DNA from: Clostridia bacterium
GTDB lineage: Bacteria; Bacillota; Clostridia; Oscillospirales; Acutalibacteraceae
Assembly (NCBI GenBank): GCA_017516745.1
Contig: JAFXBF010000011.1
Span: forward strand, 1 to 64,000
Direction of reading: 5' to 3'
Length of the DNA stretch: 64,000 bases
Shown here: piece by piece, positions 6,936 to 14,774 of the stretch
Layout of the letters: each line of letters starts with the position of its first letter
How positions within the stretch are numbered: the stretch's first letter is position 1
Program-made: the position numbers and the translations under genes
Notes under the pieces: model-generated
Seen by the model: the letters and a program-made list of their open reading frames with translations, nothing else
The model's database searches: none
Told to the model about the DNA's origin: nothing

Positions 6936-7560
6936 TTACAGAAGTCAATAGGAGAAAGAATCACAACGCAAGTGATTCTCAAAAATCCCGTTTTAGTTCA
7001 ACTGTCAGTGATAGAAATTGCGAGGGGGTGGATGAAATAAATCAAGAAGGAGAATAAAACGGTATGCACTTTCGGTCCGAACCTATCAGACGAAACCAAA
7101 TAACCTCATCCAAGACACGGTGTCATTGAGGTGTGCAGCAAAAGGTGTGCTACGTTCGTTTGCGGAAAAAGTGCGTACCCGATGTAATCCGAACAGCTTT
7201 GTGTATATGCAAGGGTGTTCGAATTTGAGTGAGCGTGTCAGCATAAGAGGAGCATGTATATGTGCAAAATCTAAGCTGACACTTCTCACAGACACGGCAG
7301 CTCTTCGAAAGAAAAGAGCCGGTCTTACTAACGGTTATTCAGGTTATTAACCGGAATAACCAGTTAGTAGGGCGAATGAACGGTTTCCGTATATACGTAA
7401 TTCGTTTCGGCGTTATGGTTTGTATCGACCTTAACGGATGGCATGTTCAGAAAAAGTCATCGCTTCAGGATGAAGCCCCAAACAGTTTAACACTAATTAT
7501 TTAGTGGGCGTTTTGGTAAAGTGATGTTGATATTCAGAATACTTTCCAAATACCAATGAA
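6936..7560 (+). ncRNA. Candidate large structured noncoding RNA
   Basis: About 620 bp without a credible gene but full of paired segments: AGAATCAC/GTGATTCT (6957-6979), a two-part stem CCTCA..GACAC/GTGTC..TGAGG (7104-7130), GTTCG/CGAAC (7154-7193), GTGTCAGC/GCTGACAC (7235-7282), GCTCTT/AAGAGC (7300-7319), ACTAAC-GGTTATTC/GAATAACC-A-GTTAGT (7327-7368), CGAAT/ATTCG (7373-7404), CACTAA/TTAGTG nested in CCAAAC/GTTTTGG (about 7478-7516), and TTGGTA/TACCAA (7512-7555). Stems are mostly perfect with short loops. Size and host group would fit ornate large RNAs such as ROOL, but I cannot match a consensus by eye. A 21-codon frame at 7064-7129 with AAGGAG upstream could be a short leader instead. Confidence 0.5.
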
Positions 7561-7831
7561 AGGAGAAAAGAGCCACGAATAAGAAAAAGAAGCATTATAT
7601 CAGTCGGGTGTTTTTGTGTTTAAAGAAAACAAACTCAATTGGCAAATATATTAACAAAAACATGAAAAGTATTAGTATCACACAAAACGCAAATGTAATA
7701 TATTTAATGTGTTGTAGTATAAACCACCTTGTTTCACATATCCTAACAACACAATTTGAAAATTTGTGTAGGGGAGGCGTTTCGCCTCCCGAATTAACGC
7801 AATGCAAAACAAGGAGAAAGATATTTTTATG
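7561..7831. other. AT-rich gap before spoVT
   Basis: No gene is supported here. Near the right end, GGGGAGGCG-TTT-CGCCTCCC (about 7771-7790) is a strong hairpin with an AT-rich flank, preceded by a short stem around ACACAA/TTTGTGT (7749-7766). These could be terminator or repeat remnants. The SpoVT ribosome binding site AAGGAG lies near 7811-7816. Confidence 0.4.
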
Positions 7832-8368
7832 AAAGCAACAGGAATTGTGAGAAGAATTGACGACCTTGGCAGGGTCGTAATCCCCAAGGAAATCCGCCGC
7901 ACTATGCGTATCCGCGAAGGCGACCCGTTGGAGATTTTTACTGCGCCCGACGGGGAGGTTATTTTCAAGAAGTATTCGCCTGTGGGCGAGCTTTCGGGTG
8001 TGGCTACACAGTATGCAGAGGTGCTTCACAGGGGGACTAACCTGCCCGTGCTTATCTGCGACAGGGACAGGGTAATTGCCTGCGCAGGTGCGCCGAAAAA
8101 AGAGGTGCTTGACCGCCAGCTTTCCACGGAGCTTGAGGATTATATGGAGCGCCGTGAGAGCTTTATTGCGCAGACGGCAGGTGAGGGGCTTACACCTGCT
8201 ATGGGTATTGAACGCAAGGCGAGCGTAGCTGCCCCGATTATAGCGGCAGGCGATGTTTCGGGTGCGGTTGTGCTGTTGGGCGACGAAAAACTCTCCGTGC
8301 CCAATACGGCAGATATCAAGCTCGTGCAGGTTGCCGCAAACTTCCTCGGCAGACAGATGGAAGAATAA
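7832..8368 (+). CDS. spoVT: Stage V sporulation protein T (AbrB-family regulator)
   Basis: A 178-aa protein with an N-terminal swapped-hairpin AbrB DNA-binding domain (MKATGIVRRIDDLGRVVIPKE, then RRTMRIREGDPLEIF) and a C-terminal GAF-like domain of about 120 residues; this layout and length are those of SpoVT. SpoVT regulates forespore genes late in sporulation in Bacillus and Clostridia. ATG 7832 has AAGGAG at a good distance; an in-frame ATG at 7802 would add residues not found in the family. The gene stands alone and ends at a strong terminator. It indicates a spore-forming lineage. Confidence 0.93.
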   Translation, partial: KATGIVRRIDDLGRVVIPKEIRRTMRIREGDPLEIFTAPDGEVIFKKYSPVGELSGVATQYAEVLHRGTNLPVLICDRDRVIACAGAPKKEVLDRQLSTELEDYMERRESFIAQTAGEGLTPAMGIERKASVAAPIIAAGDVSGAVVLLGDEKLSVPNTADIKLVQVAANFLGRQMEE

Positions 8369-8378
8369 TTGCAATTAC

Positions 8379-8421
8379 AATCACCCGTAATAACCGTTAC
8401 AGGTTTTCGGGTGATTTTTTT
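8379..8421 (+). terminator. Terminator after spoVT
   Basis: A 9-bp stem AATCACCCG (8379-8387) / CGGGTGATT (8408-8416) runs into seven T. Confidence 0.9.
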
Positions 8422-8490
8422 CTTGCTATTTGTTTAATAAAATTATATACTGTTAAATGACAGAACGTAATCTGAATCGGAGTGAAAACT

Positions 8491-9648
8491 ATGAACATAA
8501 TTTACGAAAAGCTGAGAATTGGTATTGATGAGGTGCTGCTGGATATTCAGGGCGCTGCATACAGGCTCAGTGGCGGTAAACTCGGCAAGAGTATGTTTAC
8601 CGAAAGCCTTGATATTAAAAAGGTTGGCACGGATGTCAGAATTATCCGTGAGGATGAGGACAGCGTGACGATAGCAAAGTTTGATGAGAGCGGTAAAATA
8701 GTCAACAAGGGCTTCCGCATTATTTCTACAAGCGACCTGCATTTCGGCGACGACCCTGTTCTTCGTGACAAGTGTATGGGTATGCTTATGCGCCAGATTG
8801 CGGACACCAAGCCCGATCTGGTAGTGCTTACCGGTGACGTTATTCTCGGCAGATTTCAGCATATCGATGCAATTCAGTTTGCACGTTTTATGGAAAAAAT
8901 CGGCGTTTACTGGGCTTTCGTTTTCGGTAACCATGAGGCTAGAGAGGAGAAGGGAAGATTCAAGGAGCTTCTTATGAAGTGCCAGACTAACTTTCCTCAT
9001 TGCCTTGCAAGGCAGGGTAAGAAAGAGCTTTTCGGTCTTTGCAACTACTGCATAAACATTCTCGGCAGCGAGAACAAAATTCTCAAAACGCTGTTTATGC
9101 TCGATTCGGGCAGGGATATTCTCGACGAATACCGTGAGGAGCACGGCTGCCCCAAGGAATATGACAGCTACGATTATATCAAGTATAACCAGATGAACTG
9201 GTATGAAAATAAGCTCAAAATGCTCGAAAAGCAGTACGGCGAAGTTAAATCGTTTATGTATATGCATATCCCGATTAAGGAGTACGAGCTTGCCGTTGAA
9301 AAGGATGAAAACGGCAACTTTATGTTCAGCGGCAAGTGCGAGATTATCCACGGTGCTGTGCGTGAAGGAGTCGGCTCGTCAAGGCACAATACCGGGCTGT
9401 TTGCGCTGATTAAGAAGCTGGGCAGCACTCAGGCAATGTTCTGTGGCCACGACCATATGAACGATTTCTGCGTGCGCCACGACGGTGTTTACCTCGTCTA
9501 TAACCAGACGGGCGGCTACGAAACCTATACAACGGGTGATAACCTCGGTGTACCCGAAAAGGATTGGCCGCAGGGCGTAACCGTAACCGATATTGCACCG
9601 GACGGAGAGGTTAAGATTTCACAGCGGTTTAATAGTATGTATCTGTGA
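8491..9648 (+). CDS. Calcineurin-like metallophosphoesterase
   Basis: A 385-aa protein. The metal-binding motifs of the calcineurin-like fold appear in order: DLHFGDD (D-x-H), LTGDVILG (GD), VFGNHE (GNHE), MHIP and FCGHDH. This places it with DNA/RNA-, nucleotide- or phosphodiester-cleaving enzymes needing two metal ions; the substrate is unknown. No signal peptide is seen, so it is probably cytoplasmic. ATG 8491 fits the GGAG at 8479-8482; a GTG at 8482 overlaps that site and is less likely. It stands alone between two terminators and converges on the leftward sugar operon. Confidence 0.85.
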   Translation: MNIIYEKLRIGIDEVLLDIQGAAYRLSGGKLGKSMFTESLDIKKVGTDVRIIREDEDSVTIAKFDESGKIVNKGFRIISTSDLHFGDDPVLRDKCMGMLMRQIADTKPDLVVLTGDVILGRFQHIDAIQFARFMEKIGVYWAFVFGNHEAREEKGRFKELLMKCQTNFPHCLARQGKKELFGLCNYCINILGSENKILKTLFMLDSGRDILDEYREEHGCPKEYDSYDYIKYNQMNWYENKLKMLEKQYGEVKSFMYMHIPIKEYELAVEKDENGNFMFSGKCEIIHGAVREGVGSSRHNTGLFALIKKLGSTQAMFCGHDHMNDFCVRHDGVYLVYNQTGGYETYTTGDNLGVPEKDWPQGVTVTDIAPDGEVKISQRFNSMYL

Positions 9649-9671
9649 GTAATTTGTCCAACCAACATGAA

Positions 9672-9709
9672 AACCGCACCACGGATTTTTGGTGATCCGT
9701 GGTGCGGTT
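9672..9709. terminator. Bidirectional terminator between convergent genes
   Basis: A perfect 15-bp stem, AACCGCACCACGGAT (9672-9686) with its complement at 9695-9709, has T-rich sequence to the right and A-rich sequence to the left. It serves the phosphoesterase gene and the leftward dehydrogenase operon. Confidence 0.9.
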
Positions 9710-9718
9710 AAATTTTAT

Positions 9719-10771
9719 TTAAAATTTAATTGTTTCGTTTTTCTCTGCGGATTCGAAGATGGCTTCGATGAGCTTTATAAGCTTACGCTGCTGGTCGTGA
9801 GTGACGTTTGGTGTTCTGCCGGTTTTAAGCGCATCGCAGATGTCGAGGTAGTAGGCGTCCCAATCGTCCTTGCCCTCGGGGAGGGGGAAATGCTTGATTG
9901 AGTCGTCTGTTCTGGGTGCCATTGTCTTGGTCAGACCGACGCCTGCCTTAATCGGCACGCTGTCACGGTTTTCCCAGTCCTCAACCATAACGATTTCGCC
10001 GTTGCCCTTCCAGTCCTTGATTACTGCCGTGCCGTTTTCGCCGCAGACATACCACAGCGGCATTTCAATGAAGTTGTTTGTCATAACCTCAATCTGCCAG
10101 CTTACGTTGTCCTCAAACCTGATGATAGCCTTGAAGCCGTCGTCACATTCAAAATTCGTGATGTTGGTGCACTCTGCGTAAACGGAAAGCATTTTTCTGT
10201 CTGCCATAAGAGTAAGCATCTGGTCGAGCAGGTGAACGCCCCAGTCAAGCACCATACCGCCGCCGTGCTCTTTTTCCTGTCGCCAGCCGCTGGGCACACC
10301 TCTTGAGCCGTGAACACGGTGCTCAAAGCAGTGGATTTTGCCGAGCGTGTTGTTTTCGTATATGTTTTTGATTTTGAGATAGTCGCCGTCATAGCGTCTG
10401 TTCTGGTGAACGGTGAACATTTTACCCGTTTCATTTGCAACGGCTATCATTTCCTCAAGATCCTCGCTCGACATTGTGACGGGCTTTTCGCAGATTACGT
10501 TTTTGCCTGCACGAAGGGCATCAATGACGATTTCCTTGTGAACGTCGTTGGGTGTTGCAACGGTAACAAGGTCAATTCTTTCGTCGGCAAGAAGCTCTGC
10601 ACGGCTATTATAGCTGTGTGCACCCTCTTCTTCGCCTTTTTTCTGGACGGCAGGGTCAATATCGTAAAAGCCTAAAAATTCAAGGTCTTTTATACTCTCG
10701 TGGCGTCTGCCGTGGAAATGTCCCATTCCGCCGTAGCCGATAACCGCATGACCGAATTTGTTGTTAATCAT
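9719..10771 (-). CDS. Gfo/Idh/MocA-family NAD(P)-dependent oxidoreductase
   Basis: A 350-aa protein with an N-terminal Rossmann fold (HAVIGYGGMGHFH, nucleotide binding) and the family hallmark CEKPV near residue 95, whose Lys assists catalysis, followed by the C-terminal alpha/beta substrate domain. The family oxidises or reduces sugars, inositols and glycosides. It is the last gene of a leftward operon with a second Gfo/Idh enzyme and two TIM-barrel isomerases, a set used elsewhere for inositol or 3-keto-glycoside breakdown. AAGGT precedes the start. The gap to the preceding operon gene holds a hairpin array. The substrate is not determinable from sequence. Confidence 0.85.
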   Translation of the reverse strand: MINNKFGHAVIGYGGMGHFHGRRHESIKDLEFLGFYDIDPAVQKKGEEEGAHSYNSRAELLADERIDLVTVATPNDVHKEIVIDALRAGKNVICEKPVTMSSEDLEEMIAVANETGKMFTVHQNRRYDGDYLKIKNIYENNTLGKIHCFEHRVHGSRGVPSGWRQEKEHGGGMVLDWGVHLLDQMLTLMADRKMLSVYAECTNITNFECDDGFKAIIRFEDNVSWQIEVMTNNFIEMPLWYVCGENGTAVIKDWKGNGEIVMVEDWENRDSVPIKAGVGLTKTMAPRTDDSIKHFPLPEGKDDWDAYYLDICDALKTGRTPNVTHDQQRKLIKLIEAIFESAEKNETIKF

Positions 10772-10822
10772 AATAGTTTACCTTATTTCGATAAAATTAT
10801 AATTGCGCCGCAGGCCCTTAAC

Positions 10823-10942
10823 GTTTGCCTGCGGCAAACATATCACATCTTTGATAGGATATATCAAAGATATATCACATTGCATAAGCAATATATCACA
10901 AATCCCGTAAGGGATTTATATCACTGCGTGCTTTCAGCACGC
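10823..10942. repeat. Array of five different hairpins separated by ATATCAC
   Basis: Five perfect hairpins follow one another: GTTTGCC-TGC-GGCAAAC (10823-10839), ATCTTTGAT/ATCAAAGAT (10847-10871), ATTGC-ATAA-GCAAT (10879-10892), AAATCCC-GTAA-GGGATTT (10900-10917) and GCGTGCT-TTC-AGCACGC (10926-10942). Between successive hairpins lies the same 7-bp word ATATCAC (10840, 10872, 10893, 10918). Stems differ completely in sequence but all pair perfectly. The array fills the gap inside the leftward operon and touches the stop codon of the upstream gene. In mRNA it would form a chain of small stem-loops. Confidence 0.85.
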
Positions 10943-11908
10943 TTATACCCACCACATTGTGCAGGGGTCTTCCTTCATAACGCAGCGCTTGAGCATATCA
11001 ATTGCCTTAGAGAAGCCCTCGTTCTGGCTCATAAGGGAATCCTCGTGCTCAATGCTGATAGCGTAGTCGTAGCCTATCATACGAAGGTTGGAAATGATAT
11101 CCTTCCAGTAGGTTTCGTCGTTGCCGTAGCCGACTGAACGGAATACCCATGAGCGGTGGATTTCGTCGGAGTAGGGCTTTGTGTCAAGCACGCCGTTGAC
11201 AGCCGTGTTGTACTTGTCAACCTTGGTGTCCTTTGCGTGGAAGTGGAAAATAGCACCCTCAAGTGCACGGATAGCCGCAACAGGCTCGATACCCTGCCAG
11301 ATAAGGTGGCTGGGGTCGAAGTTTGCACCGATTTCGGGGCCGACTGCCGCTCTGAGCCTGAGCAGGCTTTCGGGGTTGTAAACACAGAAGCCGGGGTGCA
11401 TTTCAAGGGCAATCTTGTCTACACCGTGTGCCTTTGCAAACTCAACAAATTCTTTCCAGTAGGGGATGAGAACTTCATTCCACTGCCACTCGAGAATTTC
11501 GCCGTATTCGTTGGGCCACGGGCAGGTAACCCAGTTGGGGTTCTTTGACTCTTCACAGTCGCCGGGGCAGCCGGAGAAGGTGTTAATCTGGTGAACGCCA
11601 AGCTTTTCGGCAAGAAGAACTGCCTTGCGCATTGCGCTGTCAAATTCTTTTGCGATTTCCTTGTTGGGGTGTACGGGGTTTGCGTGGCAGCTTAAAGCGC
11701 TGATTTCAACGTTGTACTTCTTGATAAGAGCCTTGAACTCTTCAAGCTTTGCCTCATCATTCAGAAGCACGTCGGGGTCTGCGTGGTCTGTGCCGGGGTA
11801 ACCGCCGCAGCCGATTTCAACCATTTCAATGCCCTTGGAAACAAAATATTCAAGAGCCTCTTCAAAGGGCTTGTTGCCCAGAAGGTTTGTAATTACGCCA
11901 ATTTTCAT
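10943..11908 (-). CDS. Sugar phosphate isomerase/epimerase-like TIM-barrel protein
   Basis: A 321-aa xylose-isomerase-like TIM barrel. It starts MKIGVITNLLG, then carries EIGCGG, ALSCHANPVHP, ALEMHPGF, GANFDPSHLIWQG, FHFHAKDT and SIEHEDS, which supply the Glu, Asp and His metal ligands of this superfamily. Relatives are inosose dehydratases, tagatose/allulose epimerases and 3-keto-glycoside-processing enzymes. It sits between another TIM barrel (15-bp gap) and a Gfo/Idh gene, so it probably acts on the same keto-sugar intermediates (inference). GGAG lies upstream of ATG 11908. Confidence 0.85.
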   Translation of the reverse strand: MKIGVITNLLGNKPFEEALEYFVSKGIEMVEIGCGGYPGTDHADPDVLLNDEAKLEEFKALIKKYNVEISALSCHANPVHPNKEIAKEFDSAMRKAVLLAEKLGVHQINTFSGCPGDCEESKNPNWVTCPWPNEYGEILEWQWNEVLIPYWKEFVEFAKAHGVDKIALEMHPGFCVYNPESLLRLRAAVGPEIGANFDPSHLIWQGIEPVAAIRALEGAIFHFHAKDTKVDKYNTAVNGVLDTKPYSDEIHRSWVFRSVGYGNDETYWKDIISNLRMIGYDYAISIEHEDSLMSQNEGFSKAIDMLKRCVMKEDPCTMWWV

Positions 11909-11923
11909 ATTTTTATTTCTCCG

Positions 11924-12637
11924 TCAGATAAGAGTTTTAAGGTAGTTGATGCTGCGCTTTACGTCTTCAATACCGTTGGGTACGGGGTCATCGTTTTCAA
12001 CTACAAGCCATTCGATGCCTGCGTCCTTTGCAGCCTTTACAACAGCGGCAACATCGCAGTCACCGTCGCCGAGTGAAAGGGGCTTGCGGTCAAGACCGTC
12101 CTTGACGTGAAGCAGGCAGATATCGTCCTTGTTCTCTGTTATGTACTTGTAGTTGTCAATACCTGCACAGTGGCTCCAGTATGTGTCAACCTCAAGCTTG
12201 GTGTGCTCGGCAAAGATTTCCATACCGATTTTGCCGTTTTCAAGGGGAGTGAACTCCTCTGTGTGGTTGTGGTAGTAGGTGGGAATACCGAGCTTTTCTG
12301 CGCCGTAGGCAAGTGCCTTTGCGGCGTATTCGCATTCTTCAACCGTGTCGTGTGCCGCACCGCCGACACCTGTGTAAAGTGTGCCGAGGGTCTTGTGGTA
12401 GGCAACGGTTTCTTCAATCTTCTCGGGCAGATAATCGCCGATACCCATGTGTGCGCCGACGGGGACAAGACCGAGTTCGTCGAGCTTTGCCTTAAGGCTT
12501 GCGGCATCAACGCCGTGGAAGCCTGCAAACTCTACACCCTCGTAGCCCATAGCCTTGATTTCTTCAAGCACCTTGAAAAAATCCTCGGCGTTATTAATGC
12601 AATCTCTTACGCTGTAAAGCTGAACTGCTATTTTCAT
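11924..12637 (-). CDS. TIM-barrel sugar isomerase/epimerase-like protein
   Basis: A 237-aa xylose-isomerase-like TIM barrel starting MKIAVQLYSVRDC at ATG 12637, which has AGGAG in front; the frame is open further upstream but those codons overlap the previous gene and are not family-like. Visible segments are VEFAGFHG, GAHMG, YHNHTEEF, EVDTYWSHCAG and LLHVKDG, contributing putative metal and substrate ligands. It is the second gene of the leftward operon, 25 bp after a Gfo/Idh gene. The related 321-aa barrel downstream is not a close duplicate. Confidence 0.85.
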   Translation of the reverse strand: MKIAVQLYSVRDCINNAEDFFKVLEEIKAMGYEGVEFAGFHGVDAASLKAKLDELGLVPVGAHMGIGDYLPEKIEETVAYHKTLGTLYTGVGGAAHDTVEECEYAAKALAYGAEKLGIPTYYHNHTEEFTPLENGKIGMEIFAEHTKLEVDTYWSHCAGIDNYKYITENKDDICLLHVKDGLDRKPLSLGDGDCDVAAVVKAAKDAGIEWLVVENDDPVPNGIEDVKRSINYLKTLI

Positions 12638-12662
12638 CGTGAATTTCTCCTGATATGTAGTA

Positions 12663-13763
12663 TTAGTCGTTATTGAGATATACAGGCTCGCCTGTCTTTG
12701 CGGATTCGTAAATAGCCTCAAGAATCTGTGTTACAACAAGTGCCTGCTCGGGCTTTGTCATAACCTCTGTGTCGTTGAGAATAGCGTTGTACCATACACG
12801 GCACTCGATGTCCTTCGGGTCGGGATGTCTGTCACCCTCGTAGAAGGCTACGCCGCCTGCATCAAAGGAGGGTGTTTCAATAATCTGTCTGCCGTACTTG
12901 ACATAGTTGAAGCGAAGGCTGTCGTCGGGGCCGTAGAAGTCTGCACCTGCCTTGTCACCGCAGAGTGTGCATATAGCTTCTCTCGGGTCTGCAATGTTGA
13001 GAGCCCAGGCGGATTCAAGAGTGATTGTAGCGCCGTTTTCCATAACGATGAAGCCGAAAGCAGAATCCTCAACCGTGAACTTTTCGGGATCCCAGTCGCC
13101 CCAGGAGTTGGCAGCTCTCTTCTGCTGGCCAAGCTTCTTAAAGGTTGTGCCTACAACCATCTTGGGCTTGTAGTTGTTCATCATATAGAGAGTAAGGTCA
13201 AGTGCGTGGGTGCCGATATCGATAAGCGGACCGCCGCCCTGCTCATATTCGTTGAGGAAAACACCCCATGTGGGAACAGCACGTCTGCGAAGGGCAATAG
13301 CCTTTGCGTAGTAGATTTCGCCGAGGTCGCCGTTGTCGCAGGCTTCCTTGAGGTAGATGGAATCGTCTCTCCAGCGCTGCTGGTAGCCGATTGTGAGCTT
13401 CTTGCCCGTGCGCTTTGCGGCTTCGCACATAGCCTTTGCCTCTGCATAGGTCTTTGCCATGGGCTTTTCACACATAACGTGCTTGCCTGCTTCAAGTGAA
13501 TCTATTGTGATAAAGCTGTGTGAGCGGTTGGGTGTGCAAACGTGAACAACATCAATGCTCTCGTCCTTGAGAAGCTCTTTGTAATCCTCGTAAACCTTTG
13601 CTCCTTCAACGCCGAACTTTGCAGCTGCAGCCTCTGCTTTTTCAACAACGATGTCGCAGAATGCAACCATTTCAGCCTCTTTGATTTTTGAAATTGCGGG
13701 CATGTGCTTGCCGTTGGCAATACCGCCGCAGCCGATGATACCTACTCTGAGTTTTTTCTCCAT
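12663..13763 (-). CDS. Gfo/Idh/MocA-family oxidoreductase, first gene of the operon
   Basis: A 366-aa protein with Rossmann motif VGIIGCGGIANGKH and hallmark CEKPMAK, followed by YQQRWRDDS and GGGPLIDIGTHALDL, typical of the family's catalytic region. ATG 13763 lies behind AAAGGAA; an upstream in-frame start is less likely. It likely opens the leftward operon, since an AT-rich non-coding gap lies upstream. Two distinct Gfo/Idh enzymes with two TIM barrels suggest oxidation, isomerisation or elimination, then reduction of a glycoside. No transporter or regulator is attached to the operon. Confidence 0.87.
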   Translation of the reverse strand: MEKKLRVGIIGCGGIANGKHMPAISKIKEAEMVAFCDIVVEKAEAAAAKFGVEGAKVYEDYKELLKDESIDVVHVCTPNRSHSFITIDSLEAGKHVMCEKPMAKTYAEAKAMCEAAKRTGKKLTIGYQQRWRDDSIYLKEACDNGDLGEIYYAKAIALRRRAVPTWGVFLNEYEQGGGPLIDIGTHALDLTLYMMNNYKPKMVVGTTFKKLGQQKRAANSWGDWDPEKFTVEDSAFGFIVMENGATITLESAWALNIADPREAICTLCGDKAGADFYGPDDSLRFNYVKYGRQIIETPSFDAGGVAFYEGDRHPDPKDIECRVWYNAILNDTEVMTKPEQALVVTQILEAIYESAKTGEPVYLNND

Positions 13764-13897
13764 AGTTTTATTCCTTTCTGCCGCATTCTGAAGCGGCATT
13801 TGATTACAACTTAATTATATAAAAAAGGCACATAAATTCAACAGTTAAATTATTTAAAGATTATACAATTTTATTGGTGAAAATCAACAAATGAAAA

Positions 13898-14413
13898 TTA
13901 TTTTTCCGCTTTCTTTCTGTCAAGTCTTATCATTCCGATAATGATTGAGGAGAGCACGAAAATTTCCGTTGCAATGCCTGCATAAGAGAGGTTTGCAATG
14001 TTGTAAATCAGCCAGCAAGCAGAGGTCGGAATTGAAAACGCACGGTTGATTTTCGGCGAATCAATCCACAGCACAACCGAGGAAGCAACCATTGCTATCA
14101 TCGGGAAAACGGAAAAAATATTGTCCCACGTGAGTATGCCTGAAACGGTAAAAACAACGCTGAAAACAACGGGCCACAGCTTGAAAGAAGTAAATGTGTT
14201 TTTGCCACGGTTTGCATAAACTGCGGAACGGCCTGCACCGATTAAATTTGAAATACAGCCCGTGTAAGCGCCGAGTAAAAGATAGTGCAGGGTGAAAAGC
14301 AAGCCCGACACCATCTGAAAGGTTAGTATGCGTTTGTGTGATTTCTGCTGGTAGGAAAAAACGATTATTCCCATTGCAACAAAGCCGATAATCTGTCCGA
14401 TTGTTTCAATCAT
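13898..14413 (-). CDS. YgjV-family inner membrane protein
   Basis: A 171-aa hydrophobic protein with about five or six membrane helices. The start MIETIGQIIGFVAMGIIVFSYQQKSHKRIL and the segment LHYLLLGAYTGCISNLI followed by RSAVY resemble the YgjV family (PF10688), whose members are small inner-membrane proteins of unknown function. It ends in basic residues (RLDRKKAEK). It stands alone on the minus strand, 134 bp from the sugar operon. No substrate or partner can be inferred. Confidence 0.75.
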   Translation of the reverse strand: MIETIGQIIGFVAMGIIVFSYQQKSHKRILTFQMVSGLLFTLHYLLLGAYTGCISNLIGAGRSAVYANRGKNTFTSFKLWPVVFSVVFTVSGILTWDNIFSVFPMIAMVASSVVLWIDSPKINRAFSIPTSACWLIYNIANLSYAGIATEIFVLSSIIIGMIRLDRKKAEK

Positions 14414-14581
14414 AATTGCTTCCGCCTTAAAAAATAGTTATTCTAATTATAAAACTTCTGTTTTCAATTACAACAGGCAAATTGGTTGAATATTTATTTT
14501 AATTTTATGTATATTTCACAAAATAGGTTTTGCAGGGGTTGAAAACGAGAAAGCAAAGGGTTATAATTTATTCAACTTTAT

Positions 14582-14748
14582 AATTTACAGTTTGTTTGAG
14601 TGCAGAGTTCAGAGTTCAGAACGCAGAACGGTGGGAGGGCTGACGCCCTCACCCGATTGTATAAAAGGTTTTAAATCAACATTTTATAAAATCGGAGCGA
14701 AGCGACCCTTCGTTCTACATGCTGCGTTCATCTTGACAAACTGTAATT
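14582..14748 (-). mobile_element. MITE-like repeat, copy A (inverted orientation)
   Basis: A 167-bp element bounded by AATTTACAGTTTGT (14582-14595) and ACAAACTGTAATT (14736-14748). Inside are 7-nt periodic arms (TGCAGAG TTCAGAG TTCAGAA CGCAGAA), a hairpin GGGAGGGC..GCCCTCACCC, and the core AAATCGGAGCGAAGCGACCCTT. Compared with copies B-E the core is reversed. It has no coding capacity. With copy B it brackets the phosphoesterase gene at 14775-16397. The rest of the 360-bp gap is AT-rich and shows nothing else. Confidence 0.8.
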
Positions 14749-14774
14749 CAGTACCCAAACGGAGGATAAGTATA

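Noticed and set aside
6855..7040. 61-codon frame before the structured RNA
   Set aside because: No ribosome binding site, and it overlaps the candidate promoter and first stems.
7064..7129. 21-codon frame with AAGGAG upstream
   Set aside because: A leader peptide is possible, but the sequence is also needed for the stem at 7104-7130 and nothing supports translation.
7120..7350. 76-codon frame in the hairpin-rich region
   Set aside because: No ribosome binding site, Cys/Arg-rich composition unlike the neighbours, and it runs through several perfect hairpins; RNA is the better explanation.
6936..7560. Group II intron
   Set aside because: No reverse transcriptase gene and no recognisable domain V or GUGYG start.
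10823..10942. CRISPR array
   Set aside because: The constant word is only 7 bp and the intervals are palindromes of varying length, unlike repeats of about 30 bp with unique spacers; no cas genes.
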